Shown piece after piece: positions 19,230 through 28,275 of a stretch of DNA of 64,000 bases. The stretch comes from Elusimicrobium minutum Pei191 (GTDB lineage Bacteria > Elusimicrobiota > Elusimicrobia > Elusimicrobiales > Elusimicrobiaceae): the NCBI RefSeq assembly GCF_000020145.1, contig NC_010644.1, positions 1 to 64,000 of the forward strand, given 5' to 3'. The notes beneath the pieces are model-generated. The model ran no database searches, was not told the origin of the DNA, and was given only the letters and a program-made list of their open reading frames with translations. A program made the position numbers and the translations under genes. How positions within the stretch are numbered: the first letter of the stretch is position 1; every line of letters starts with the position of its first letter.

Positions 19230-20141
19230 CTACCAGTTTCTGTGTTTCCAATAAGTAATAATAAGCCATACGGAGATTACCGCAAGGCCCATAATCATCC
19301 AAAACGCGTTTGGATGCTCGGCCATTGGTATGCGGACGTTCATTGAGAAAGCGCTTACAACAAAGGTAGGCATCATCAGCCATATGGTTACGGCGTTAAG
19401 GTGTTTAATAAGAACGTTAAGGTTATTGCTTACGATATTTGCTCTGGCGCCTATTAAAGAGGCCAATACATTTGAGTTAATTTCAGCCTGCCTTTGACAT
19501 TGCGCGTTTTCAACTATAATATCGTCAAGCATTTCGCGGCTGTTTTCCTCAAGCCCTATGCGGGAAGATAAATTTCTTAACTTTTCAAACACAAATCCGT
19601 TTGAGCTTATGGCGTTCGCATAATATACCAAACTTTTTTCCAAGCTAAATAAATTTAAAAGGTATTTATTGTCTAAAGATTCAGACATTTTGTCCTCAAT
19701 TTCTTCAGATATCATGTTTATAACGCGCAAATGCTCAACATAGTGCGAAATGGAGTTATATATTAGTTTTAAAAATATATCATGCAGCCCCGTAACATTT
19801 AAAAACCTTTTGCCGATAAAAAGAGGAATATCCTCTGAAATAACTATCACCAGCCTTTCTTCATAAACAAATAAACCCATTGACGCTACTTTAAATTCAA
19901 GCTGGTCTTTACCGGAATAATTTTTAGGTCGCTTAAAAATGATAGCGGCGTGGTCAGGCTCAAACTCAAGACGGGGAAGCTCTTCCGGGTCTAATGCTGA
20001 AGCCAAAGTGTGCTCGTCAATATTAAGCTTTTGTATTAAGAATCTTTGCTCGTCCGCCGTGGGGTTTGAAAACAATAAAATAGGGGCGGAATCGCTGAAA
20101 GTTTCCACTATTTTACCGTATTCTATTTCGTACTTTCTCAT
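19230..20141 (-). CDS. corA: CorA-like divalent cation transporter with altered signature
   Basis: CorA proteins form pentameric Mg2+ channels. This 303-residue protein has the long N-terminal cytoplasmic domain, the long stalk helix (about 150-240) and two C-terminal membrane helices ending in the basic tail YWKHRNW. The loop after the first helix reads FSMNVRIPMAEHPNAFW, so the near-universal GMN selectivity motif is S266-M267-N268. That is a one-residue change that may alter ion selectivity or flux. Translation starts at ATG 20141. It converges on the amylase gene. Confidence 0.88.
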   Translation of the reverse strand: MRKYEIEYGKIVETFSDSAPILLFSNPTADEQRFLIQKLNIDEHTLASALDPEELPRLEFEPDHAAIIFKRPKNYSGKDQLEFKVASMGLFVYEERLVIVISEDIPLFIGKRFLNVTGLHDIFLKLIYNSISHYVEHLRVINMISEEIEDKMSESLDNKYLLNLFSLEKSLVYYANAISSNGFVFEKLRNLSSRIGLEENSREMLDDIIVENAQCQRQAEINSNVLASLIGARANIVSNNLNVLIKHLNAVTIWLMMPTFVVSAFSMNVRIPMAEHPNAFWMIMGLAVISVWLIITYWKHRNW

Positions 20142-20307
20142 AAAGCCCCTGTTTGGAATTTTGGGTTTACAGAGTAACTGCTTTAAAGTCCTGTAAATCT
20201 TATTATCTCATATATATCAATTTTTTAAAAGACTTTTTTAGCCTCTTAAGTTGAAAAAGACGGTGTATAGATAAATGTGATAAAATTAAAACAAGGAAAT
20301 AACAAAC

Positions 20308-21054
20308 ATGATATACAATAAAGATAAAAAATATTCGGAAAAACCTCTTTCGGGAGCGCAAAACTATATTAACCACATTAAATGTGATCTATCCCTTCCT
20401 GAAAATATTATTATTTGCCCTGTTTCAATGCTTACAAAAATTGTTCAAAATAACTATAAAAACAAATTTTACCGTCTTGACGGCGATATTTATATTTTGG
20501 AAAAACACAACTGCGCTTTTGTAACCAATTTCGGCATGGGAAGCCCCGCCTTTGCGATGATGATGGAAGTTCTTGTGGCGTTGGGTTGCAAAAACTTTTT
20601 TTTAATAGGCATAGCTGGCGCTTTACAGAAAGATATAAAAACGGCCGAAATAGTCCTTTGTGAAAAAGCTTTAAGAGACGAGGGCGTCTCTGCAAATTAT
20701 ATTGCGCCCGGCGACGCCTTTTCTTTCCCGTCCAAAACATTAAACAAAAAATTAGAAAATGTTTTTAAGCAAGAAAAGCGTTCCTTTTCCCATGGCCCTA
20801 CATGGACCACGGATGCTTTGTTCAGGGAAACTGTTTCCGAAGTTCTTTTTTACCAAAAACAAGGAATTGTGACTGTTGAGATGGAAGCCGCCGCGGCTTT
20901 TGCCATAGCCGAGCATCATAAAGTTGATTTATCTGCCGCTTTTGTTATAAGCGACAGTTTGGCCTCTTTGAAGTGGGAGCCCGCCTTCGGACATAAAGAC
21001 ATAGATAAAAATATGCATATTCTTTTAGATTGCTGCATAAAAGCTTTTAAATAA
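20308..21054 (+). CDS. Nucleoside phosphorylase (PNP/UDP family 1)
   Basis: This 248-residue enzyme cleaves nucleosides with phosphate in nucleoside salvage. The family-1 hallmarks are a glycine-rich NFGMGSPAFAMMMEVLVALG segment, FLIGIAGALQ, and the nucleoside-binding VEMEAAAAFAIA with its ribose-contacting glutamate. The segment VISDSLA supplies the catalytic aspartate-type loop. Whether it prefers uridine, purine or another base cannot be decided. It is a single-gene unit with its own terminator. ATG 20308 follows AAGGAAA. Confidence 0.87.
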   Translation: MIYNKDKKYSEKPLSGAQNYINHIKCDLSLPENIIICPVSMLTKIVQNNYKNKFYRLDGDIYILEKHNCAFVTNFGMGSPAFAMMMEVLVALGCKNFFLIGIAGALQKDIKTAEIVLCEKALRDEGVSANYIAPGDAFSFPSKTLNKKLENVFKQEKRSFSHGPTWTTDALFRETVSEVLFYQKQGIVTVEMEAAAAFAIAEHHKVDLSAAFVISDSLASLKWEPAFGHKDIDKNMHILLDCCIKAFK

Positions 21055-21083
21055 AAAAAACCCGCCTAAAGGCGGATTTTTTT
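21053..21083. terminator. Terminator between phosphorylase and GH57 gene
   Basis: CCGCC-taaa-GGCGG is flanked by an A-run and a T-run and serves two convergent genes. Confidence 0.85.
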
Positions 21084-21084
21084 A

Positions 21085-23445
21085 TTATATTCTTACTTTC
21101 ATTTTTCTTGCTAAAACCTTAAAGGCGGATTCGTCCCTGGTAACTTTTGGCAGGCTTTTAAGCGCTGTAAAAACGTCCTCCTGCCCAAAGAAAACATCCG
21201 GCGCGAAAGGTGTGCTTTGCAGTATAGAAAGCAGCTCAATAACAGCAAGGGCGTGTTCCCTGTCCGGGTTTTCTTTAAACTCCAGGCAGATTTTTTGTAA
21301 TTTTTTTTGAGCCATATCTTTTACGGGAGCGAAATTAATTTCTGTATTTAAACTACGGCAGTCCTCAAGCATTTCCTCAATTCTGGCGGGGTCTGTATTG
21401 CCGGAAGAAATTTCTTCCTTTAAATCCTCAAGCAGCACAAAAATAGCCACATAAAAAAACGGCTTTGGTATCGGCGTTCCTATATATTTTAACTCTCTTA
21501 AAAGCGGATACTGCGAGTTAAACACGGTGTCAAAAGCCTCGGTGGTTGTTGCGTGTAGCTTTTTTAGTATTTTGGAAGAAACTACCCTCTGCGCGTCTTT
21601 TACGAGGTCGGAAAGAGTAAAAGAGGACGGAATATTCTTTTGCAGTTGTTCTATGGCTTCGTCAGTAGAATTGTTTTCTATAATATTTTTTATCTCCTCA
21701 AACGTTATTAAAGGTTTTTCGGAGCAAAAACACACAATTCTATAATCTTGCGAATAAAGCAATACAAAAAATTCTTCACTGCTGCGGAAGTCTATTTTAG
21801 AAGTAAACACCGCTTTGCCCGTAACGGCTTTTGTAGTGCCCGTTTCTATTTCCTTTAACTGGCTGTCGGATACGGTGTAAGAATAAATTTCCTTAATATC
21901 TTCATGGTTAAACGTGCGAGTAAGCGCGTAGTGCACGGCGGCTTTTTGGCTTGTGAAAGCGGCGGTTTTTACAAAACGCTCGTAAATATTACCGCCGTTG
22001 CCGAGTTCCGCAATATTGCTTTGCGCCTCGGAAAGTTTGTTTATAAAATCAGCTTCCAAATCAATTCCGTTAATATTTTTGTGAAGCTCTATCGCTTTGG
22101 CCGCGTATTGCATTATTTGCACAGTTTCAATGCCACTTATCTCGTCAAAAAACCAGCCGCAGCTTGTATACATAAGCATGGCGTTATGCTGCATTTCCAT
22201 TAAATCAACGGCAGTTTGCCTGTCTTGCCAAACTCGTTCTTTTCCTTTTGCTTTAAAAAAACTTTCAAGCATTTCGGGTTTGCGGTCAAGCACAAAAGAG
22301 ATGTAGGCGTTTCTCGCGTCCCAAACGTCATGGTAAAACTCGCTTCCTTTTGTTTCAAAGGTTTTAATAAAAGATTCTCTTATTAAATCAAGCGCCGCTC
22401 TTAAAGGAGCTCGCCACTTTTGGTTCCAGCCTTGGTGCATGCCGCTGTTGCATCCGCAGTTGCTTCGCCATCTTTCAACGCCGTGAAAGCAGCTCCAGGA
22501 AGAATTTTCATTTATTTTCGCTTCGTATTTTGGGGGGAATTTTTCTAAAAACTCGCCGTAAATTGTTATTTTGGCAAGGCTTTTATCTTCAACCTGTTTA
22601 AGACAGTAGGCAAGAGCCATATCCGCGAATTTTTGATGATGCCCGTAGGTTTCCCCGTCCGTGGCTATGTGCACTAGTTCCGTGTCTTTTTTAGAAGCGT
22701 CCGTAAACGCGCCCATTAATTTGGCGGCAAAATTTTCCCCGCTTTTTAAAGTGTCGCTAAAAGCGATGCCCTGTGATATCGGCCCGTCATAAAAAAATAA
22801 AGTAATTGTTTTACCTGAGGGCAAATTGCATAAATAAGGTTTTTTGGGATCTACTGAGGCGTTAGGTGTTTCAAGCCAGTTTTTATCACCGATTTTTCTT
22901 GTTTTTGCGCATTGGCCGGGAGCCAAAATGGTAAATTTTATACCCTGTTCGGCAAGCAGTTCAAGAGTAGGAGTGTCGCAAGCGGTTTCTGCAAGCCACA
23001 TTCCTTCGGGAAAACGTTGGAATCTTTTTTTAAAGTCCTCTATGCCCCAAATTATCTGCGTGCGTTTGTCGCGTTCATTGGCTAGCGGCATTATCATATG
23101 GTTATAAACCTGCGCTAAGGCACTGCCGTGGCCGTTAAACTTTTTCATACTTAATCTGTCCGCCTCTAAAATGGCGCGGTAAACATCGGGCTGCTTTTCC
23201 TCCATCCAGGATAAAAGAGTGGGGCCGAAGTTAAAACTTATTGAAGAATAATTATTAACCAAAGCTATAAGGTTTTTGTCCCCGTCTAAAACCCTTGATT
23301 TGGTGTTAGGTTGGTAACACTCCGCGCAAATGCGATCGTTCCAGTCATGATAAGGAAAGGCGCTTTCCTGGTAATCAATGGCGTCTGTCCAGGCGTTTTC
23401 TCTAGGAGGTTGGTAAAAATGTCCATGTATACATAAATATTTCAT
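21085..23445 (-). CDS. GH57 family glycoside hydrolase with DUF3536-type C-terminus
   Basis: This 786-residue cytoplasmic protein opens with the GH57 barrel MKYLCIHGHFYQPPRENAW. The predicted nucleophile is E153 in EGMWLAETACD and the predicted acid/base is D263 in HIATDGETYGHHQ. After about residue 400 a long helical region resembles the DUF3536 extension found in this GH57 subgroup. GH57 enzymes act on alpha-glucans, but the substrate of this subgroup is not established. The start is placed at ATG 23445, because the family begins with M-K-Y. A GTG two codons upstream is the alternative. No ribosome site is visible. Confidence 0.88.
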   Translation of the reverse strand: MKYLCIHGHFYQPPRENAWTDAIDYQESAFPYHDWNDRICAECYQPNTKSRVLDGDKNLIALVNNYSSISFNFGPTLLSWMEEKQPDVYRAILEADRLSMKKFNGHGSALAQVYNHMIMPLANERDKRTQIIWGIEDFKKRFQRFPEGMWLAETACDTPTLELLAEQGIKFTILAPGQCAKTRKIGDKNWLETPNASVDPKKPYLCNLPSGKTITLFFYDGPISQGIAFSDTLKSGENFAAKLMGAFTDASKKDTELVHIATDGETYGHHQKFADMALAYCLKQVEDKSLAKITIYGEFLEKFPPKYEAKINENSSWSCFHGVERWRSNCGCNSGMHQGWNQKWRAPLRAALDLIRESFIKTFETKGSEFYHDVWDARNAYISFVLDRKPEMLESFFKAKGKERVWQDRQTAVDLMEMQHNAMLMYTSCGWFFDEISGIETVQIMQYAAKAIELHKNINGIDLEADFINKLSEAQSNIAELGNGGNIYERFVKTAAFTSQKAAVHYALTRTFNHEDIKEIYSYTVSDSQLKEIETGTTKAVTGKAVFTSKIDFRSSEEFFVLLYSQDYRIVCFCSEKPLITFEEIKNIIENNSTDEAIEQLQKNIPSSFTLSDLVKDAQRVVSSKILKKLHATTTEAFDTVFNSQYPLLRELKYIGTPIPKPFFYVAIFVLLEDLKEEISSGNTDPARIEEMLEDCRSLNTEINFAPVKDMAQKKLQKICLEFKENPDREHALAVIELLSILQSTPFAPDVFFGQEDVFTALKSLPKVTRDESAFKVLARKMKVRI

Positions 23446-23609
23446 ACGCACATTATATATTTTAATGGGAAGAGTGTCGACTTGCGTTTACGCGCCGAAT
23501 TTTAAGCACCGGACAAATAAAAAATGATTTGTTTTTTTAGGGGAATATTGATACTATATTTACAAGAAGAATAATTTTTTAAAGGTGGAAGAATATTATT
23601 TTATTTTTC

Positions 23610-23630
23610 CCGTTAAAAATTTTTTAACGG
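23610..23630. repeat. Palindrome upstream of the PhoH gene
   Basis: CCGTTAAAAA and TTTTTAACGG form a nearly continuous palindrome 39 bases before the PhoH start. It could be an operator, or a weak hairpin in the leader. Confidence 0.4.
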
Positions 23631-23669
23631 CTGTAAGAATTTATTTGCTATGTTGAGGGAGACAAGGCT

Positions 23670-24998
23670 ATGAAAAAAATATATGTTTTGGATACTAATG
23701 TGTTGCTGCATGACGTACAGGCAATGGAAGCGTTTGAAGATAATGAAATAATTGTTCCCATAGTTGTTATAGAGGAGCTTGATAATTTTAAAACCCATTC
23801 GGACGAAAGGGGCAAAAACGCCAGAATAGTATCGCGCGCTTTAGATTCTTACAGGGAAAAAGGTCGCCTTAGCGAAGGCGTACCCACAAACAGCGGCGGA
23901 ACGTTAAGAATAGAAATGGAAAGGGCCAACGTGCTTCCTACTGGGTTTGTTTTTAATAAATCAGACAACGGTATTTTAAATATAGCCTACTCTCTTAAAT
24001 TAAAAGAAGAAACCCGCAAAACCAACAAAAAACCCGTTATTATAGTTACAAAAGACACAAATTTACGCTTAAAATCTGAGGCTTTGGGTATTGAAGCGCA
24101 AGATTTTATAACGGATAAAATTAACTTTAGCGAACTTTATACCGGCGTTGCGGAAGTGGAGACGGATGCATCCGTAATAGACGCTCTTTATAAAAACAAA
24201 ACCGTGCCGTTACCTGCGGCCGGCACATATTATCCAAACCAATTTATAATTTTTAAATCTAATGACGGAAGCAAAAAATCGGCTATCGGCCGCGTGGGCA
24301 ACAATGGTGAGCCAAACGTAAAACTTTTATCTCAAACAGAGCCTGTGGCATGGGGTATAAAACCTTTAAATAAGGAACAGCGTTTTGCCATGGAACTTTT
24401 GTTAGACGACAGTTTAGACATTGTTACCTTAGTCGGTGCGGCAGGCACGGGTAAAACCTTAATTACGTTAGCTACCGGTTTACAAAGAACTTTAGACGAA
24501 GAAAAATACAGAAGGCTTGTTGTTTGCCGTTCCATAGTTCCTGTAGGTAAAGATATCGGCTTTTTACCGGGCACAAAAGAAGAAAAACTTGAAGTATGGA
24601 TGGGCGCTATTTATGATAATATGGCTTTCCTGGCCGACCGCAGGAACCCCGATGAAGGCGAGGAAAAGGCTAAATATATTTTAGATTCCGGTAAAGTTGA
24701 AATCGCTTCAATTACGCATATAAGAGGCCGCAGCTTGCCGCAACAATATATGATTGTTGATGACGCGCAAAACCTTACGCCGCATGAAATGAAAACCATT
24801 TTAACCCGCGCGGGCGAAGGCACCAAAGTCGTTGTCACGGGCGATCCTTACCAAATTGACACGCCTTATTTGGACGCGGAATCAAACGGCCTTACCTATT
24901 TAGTTGACAGGTTTAAAGGACAAAAAAACCACGGACACGTAACATTTACAAAAACCGAACGCAGCCGCCTGGCGGACTTGGCGTCGCATCTGCTTTAA
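23670..24998 (+). CDS. PIN-PhoH protein (PhoH2-type RNA helicase/ribonuclease)
   Basis: This 442-residue protein joins an N-terminal PIN-type nuclease domain to a C-terminal PhoH ATPase. The PIN domain starts YVLDTNVLLHD with D8 as metal ligand, continues with the acidic VIEELDNFK, and has a later acidic motif in NKSDNGILNIA. The ATPase has Walker A VGAAGTGKTL and the block VVCRSIVPVGKDIGFLPG, with Walker B IVDDAQNLT. PhoH2 proteins unwind and cleave RNA in mycobacteria, where they pair with a small antitoxin. No small gene precedes this one closely, so a toxin-antitoxin role is not supported here. GAGGGAG precedes ATG 23670. Confidence 0.92.
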   Translation: MKKIYVLDTNVLLHDVQAMEAFEDNEIIVPIVVIEELDNFKTHSDERGKNARIVSRALDSYREKGRLSEGVPTNSGGTLRIEMERANVLPTGFVFNKSDNGILNIAYSLKLKEETRKTNKKPVIIVTKDTNLRLKSEALGIEAQDFITDKINFSELYTGVAEVETDASVIDALYKNKTVPLPAAGTYYPNQFIIFKSNDGSKKSAIGRVGNNGEPNVKLLSQTEPVAWGIKPLNKEQRFAMELLLDDSLDIVTLVGAAGTGKTLITLATGLQRTLDEEKYRRLVVCRSIVPVGKDIGFLPGTKEEKLEVWMGAIYDNMAFLADRRNPDEGEEKAKYILDSGKVEIASITHIRGRSLPQQYMIVDDAQNLTPHEMKTILTRAGEGTKVVVTGDPYQIDTPYLDAESNGLTYLVDRFKGQKNHGHVTFTKTERSRLADLASHLL

Positions 24999-25002
24999 AA
25001 AC

Positions 25003-25037
25003 AAAAAAAGCGCGGGTTTAAAACCCGCGCTTTTTTT
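25003..25037 (+). terminator. Terminator after the PhoH gene
   Basis: AAAAAAAGCGCGGGTTT and AAACCCGCGCTTTTTTT form a strong GC-centred hairpin ending in seven T residues. Confidence 0.93.
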
Positions 25038-25154
25038 ATATTTTTTTAAACTCACGGAAGCAATATCAAAACAGGCGGGTAAAACAGCGGCGCGTGAATA
25101 TTATTAAAAACTTTTTTACAATGGCGCGCGCGGGCTTTTTATTATAATTAAATT

Positions 25155-26030
25155 ATGGACATGTTGGACTTTAAAAATTACCTTTCATTTGAAAGGCAGT
25201 TATCTAAAAACACAATATACGCTTATACAAATGACGTAGGGGATTTTTTTGCTTTCTGCGAGGAAAACAATACCGCGCCGCAAAACGTCCGTCCTGATTT
25301 TATAGACGAATATATTTACCATTTAAAACAAAAAGGGCTTTCTCCTAAAAGCGTTTTCAGAAAAACGCAAGCCGTTAAAAGTTTTTATAAATATTTAATA
25401 ATTAACGGTGATATAAAAGAGGATCCGTGCCGTTTTTTGCTGTCCCCCAAGCTTACCCAAAAAATACCGGAAACTTTAACCAAAGAAGAAATTAGCCGTC
25501 TGTTATCTTTCCCTCCAAAAACATTCGCGGAAATACGAACTCTTACAATTTTGGAATTATTTTACGCCTGCGGCCTTCGTGTTAGCGAGCTTGTTTCTTT
25601 AAGGATTGAAAGTGTTAATCTTAAAGATAAATGGGTGCTTGCCTATGGCAAAGGCGCCAAACAGCGTTTTATTCCCATTCATGATCGTGCCGTAAAAGTG
25701 TTGGAAATTTATTTGTCCGAAAGGGAAAAATATTTAAAAGGAAAGGAAAGCGCGTCTGAAATTTTTATAAATAAAAACGGTAAAAAAATAAGCCGCATGA
25801 GCGTGTGGAAAGATGTTAATGACCTTGGCAGGCTTGCCGGGATAGAGCGTTCTTTACACCCGCATTTATTCAGGCACACTTTTGCGACACATTTGCTTAT
25901 AGGCGGCGCGGATTTGAGAAGTTTGCAAGAAATGCTTGGCCACGCAGATTTGCAGACAACGCAGATTTATACTCATTTAGACGTACAGAGTTTAAAAGAA
26001 AAACATAAAAAGTTTCATCCCAGGGGGTAG
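25155..26030 (+). CDS. xerD: Tyrosine recombinase, XerD-like
   Basis: Xer recombinases resolve chromosome dimers at dif sites. The N-terminal SAM-like DNA-binding domain covers about 1-95. The catalytic domain holds the full set R142 (ACGLRVSEL), K166 (YGKGAKQR), H237 and R240 (HPHLFRHTFAT), H263 (MLGHADLQTT) and nucleophile Y272. The closing segment LKEKHKKFHPRG favours XerD over XerC. At 291 residues it is standard, and lack of phage or transposon genes nearby argues for the housekeeping role. It is followed after one base by cysK, suggesting coupled translation. ATG 25155 lacks a clear ribosome site. Confidence 0.9.
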   Translation: MDMLDFKNYLSFERQLSKNTIYAYTNDVGDFFAFCEENNTAPQNVRPDFIDEYIYHLKQKGLSPKSVFRKTQAVKSFYKYLIINGDIKEDPCRFLLSPKLTQKIPETLTKEEISRLLSFPPKTFAEIRTLTILELFYACGLRVSELVSLRIESVNLKDKWVLAYGKGAKQRFIPIHDRAVKVLEIYLSEREKYLKGKESASEIFINKNGKKISRMSVWKDVNDLGRLAGIERSLHPHLFRHTFATHLLIGGADLRSLQEMLGHADLQTTQIYTHLDVQSLKEKHKKFHPRG

Positions 26031-26031
26031 C

Positions 26032-26955
26032 ATGAGAAAATTAAATAATATTCTTGCGGCAGTGGGCAACACTCCGCTTGTTAAAGTAAATAATATCGAT
26101 TGTAACGGAGCTAACATATATCTTAAGCTTGAAAGTTTTAACCCTTTAAGCAGTGTTAAAGACAGGCTTGCGTATTGCATTATTAAAACGGCGGAGGAAG
26201 ACGGTACTTTAAAAACAGGCGGTACTATAGTTGAAGCCAGCAGCGGTAATACTGGAATAGGCCTTGCGTTTATAGCCGCAGCTAAAGGATATAAACTTAT
26301 TCTTACCATGCCCGAAAGCGTAAGTGTGGAAAGGCGTGCCGTTTTGACTGCTTTGGGAACAAAATTAATTTTAACGCCGAAAGAAAAAGGCATGAAAGGG
26401 GCTATTGAGGCGGCGCAAAAAATTTTACAAAACACTCCCGGCTCTTTTTTTGCCGACCAGTTCGGCAACCCCGCCAACCCCGCCATACACAGGCAGACTA
26501 CTGCTGTTGAAATTTTAAACGCCATGGAAGGCGAAAGCGTTGACTGTTTTGTTGCCGGCGTTGGAACAGGCGGAACAATAACCGGCGTTGGCGAAGTTTT
26601 AAAAGAAAAAAAGCAAACAAAAATTGTTGCCGTTGAGCCTTTTAAATCCCCCGTACTTTCAGGCGGAGACCCCGCGCCGCATAATTTGCAAGGCATAGGG
26701 GCAGGCTTTATTCCTAAAGTGTTAAACACAAAAATAATTGATGAAATTATTAAAGTAAAAGAAGAAGACGCTTACTTTTGCTCGCGCGAACTTGCTGTTA
26801 AAGAAGGCGTTTTCGCGGGTATTTCAAGCGGGGCCGCCATGAGCGCCGCTTTGGAAATAAGCAAAAAAAATGAGTATAAGGGAAAAAATATTATTGTTTT
26901 ACTGCCCGACACCGGAGAGCGTTATTTAAGCACTCCGTTATGGGCCGTAAACTAA
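26032..26955 (+). CDS. cysK: Cysteine synthase (O-acetylserine sulfhydrylase)
   Basis: This PLP enzyme makes cysteine from O-acetylserine and sulfide. The PLP lysine is K43 in NPLSSVKDRLA. The asparagine loop is EASSGNTGIGLA, the phosphate-binding loop is GVGTGGTITGVG, and the C-terminal ISSGAA loop is present. The length, 307 residues, is normal. Start ATG 26032 lies one base after the xerD stop, with the ribosome site GGGGG inside the end of xerD. Its last 18 bases overlap the end of the convergent TPR gene. Confidence 0.95.
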   Translation: MRKLNNILAAVGNTPLVKVNNIDCNGANIYLKLESFNPLSSVKDRLAYCIIKTAEEDGTLKTGGTIVEASSGNTGIGLAFIAAAKGYKLILTMPESVSVERRAVLTALGTKLILTPKEKGMKGAIEAAQKILQNTPGSFFADQFGNPANPAIHRQTTAVEILNAMEGESVDCFVAGVGTGGTITGVGEVLKEKKQTKIVAVEPFKSPVLSGGDPAPHNLQGIGAGFIPKVLNTKIIDEIIKVKEEDAYFCSRELAVKEGVFAGISSGAAMSAALEISKKNEYKGKNIIVLLPDTGERYLSTPLWAVN

Positions 26956-28275
26956 AATACCGCTTTTATTGCAAAGTTTTATATCTTTGTTCCCGCCGGT
27001 TCCGAAAAAGGAAGAATGAACGGGTTGTTTTTTATTCTCCCCGTAAAAGCTGTCTTTGCGGTGATTAACAGCGTAATAGTAAGGAAAAGCCCTGACGTCG
27101 GTGTCCAAATCACCCGTTTGGGAAGGCGGCATTACAAAGTATCGTAAGGTTTTGTTAAAAGGAAGCGTTGTAACGGCCAGTTTTGTTTTTAAAGTTTCAT
27201 CTGAGCAATCTGTTTTTTCTTTTATATAAGAGTACTCTTTTGAAGAAATTTCAACCAGCCCTTTTTTTACCAAAGCGTCTAAAGCGTCTAAATCTTTTTT
27301 ACTTGCGGGCATTTTTTCGGTAGGCAACAAAAAGGCGCGTTCTCCTTCAAGCGCTTTACTGTAAACGCCTATGCCTTCCTCGGTTAAAATGCCTTTATCA
27401 TCAAAAACAAGAAGTCCGCGCAAATCTCTAAGCTGGTAAATTTGTGAAGGGGGCACTTTTGCGCGCGCGAAAAAATTTACGGCGTCTCTGCTCATAATGC
27501 GCATAACTTCGTTATATCCTTTTTCGGTAAGCATGAAGCGAAGCTCGGGTGTGCCAGTATTTTTCTCAACAATAAGTCCTTTGGGTACTTTTCCCTTATA
27601 TTTGTCTTTAAGATATTCAATGCCCATACTCTGTTCCGCGCGGTGTATTTTTAAATATAAATCCTTGTTTTCAAGCGTAACAGCTTGCGCGTCCTGGGGG
27701 ACGGCGTTTCTTTCTTTAAGCGCGTCAAGCATTTCGTTTTCAGTAATAATCAAAGGTTCAAGCCTTCTGTAGTTTTCCCTGGCTATGGGGTTATACGGCT
27801 CAACCGCTAAAGCCGTGCGGTATGCTCTTGCCGCTTCTGCCGGAAAGCCCTCATATTCTAAAATAACGCCGCGGCCGATAATGGAGTTTACGTTGGCGTA
27901 ATTATATTTTAAAGATTTTTCGTAATGTTGTTTGGCGGTTTTAAAATCCCCTTGTTTAAAGTAAATATCCCCTAATCTTGAATGGCAGTATGCGTGGTAA
28001 GGGGAAGTTGAAGGAAGAAGAGTTAATGCTTTTTCAAAAAAGTTTTTAGCGGCGGATAAATTATTCTGGGCCAAATAAATACTGGCCAGGCTTATAAGCA
28101 CGTCAACATTTTCGGGATCCATAGAATAACAGTCCAAAAACGTTTGCTGTGATTTATCCAGGTTAGATTTGGCAAAAGACCTTTTACCCTCGTCCAGGCA
28201 CTCGGTTATGCTCTGGTGCTGGGCAAAAGCAAAGCCTACCATAAAAATAAACACTGCGAACAGAAATCGTTTCAT
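26938..28275 (-). CDS. Secreted TPR-repeat protein
   Basis: This 445-residue protein has a signal peptide (MKRFLFAVFIFMVGFAFAQ). Four or so tetratricopeptide repeats follow (about 35-175), seen as ISLASIYLAQNNLSAAKNFFEKAL, then HSRLGDIYFKQGDFKTAKQHYEKSL and GVILEYEGFPAEAARAYRTAL. The C-terminal half has no recognised domain. TPR arrays bind partner proteins, so an envelope scaffold is plausible. It starts inside the last four bases of the squalene-synthase-like gene (ATGA overlap), and its 3' end overlaps convergent cysK by 18 bases. Confidence 0.85.
   Translation of the reverse strand: MKRFLFAVFIFMVGFAFAQHQSITECLDEGKRSFAKSNLDKSQQTFLDCYSMDPENVDVLISLASIYLAQNNLSAAKNFFEKALTLLPSTSPYHAYCHSRLGDIYFKQGDFKTAKQHYEKSLKYNYANVNSIIGRGVILEYEGFPAEAARAYRTALAVEPYNPIARENYRRLEPLIITENEMLDALKERNAVPQDAQAVTLENKDLYLKIHRAEQSMGIEYLKDKYKGKVPKGLIVEKNTGTPELRFMLTEKGYNEVMRIMSRDAVNFFARAKVPPSQIYQLRDLRGLLVFDDKGILTEEGIGVYSKALEGERAFLLPTEKMPASKKDLDALDALVKKGLVEISSKEYSYIKEKTDCSDETLKTKLAVTTLPFNKTLRYFVMPPSQTGDLDTDVRAFPYYYAVNHRKDSFYGENKKQPVHSSFFGTGGNKDIKLCNKSGILVYGP

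Noticed and set aside
23670-24998. PhoH2 toxin-antitoxin pair
   Set aside because: No small antitoxin-like gene is found upstream, only an A+T-rich gap with a palindrome.
25992-26729. A 245-codon minus-strand frame over cysK
   Set aside because: cysK has every catalytic motif on the plus strand, so the antisense frame is a coding shadow.
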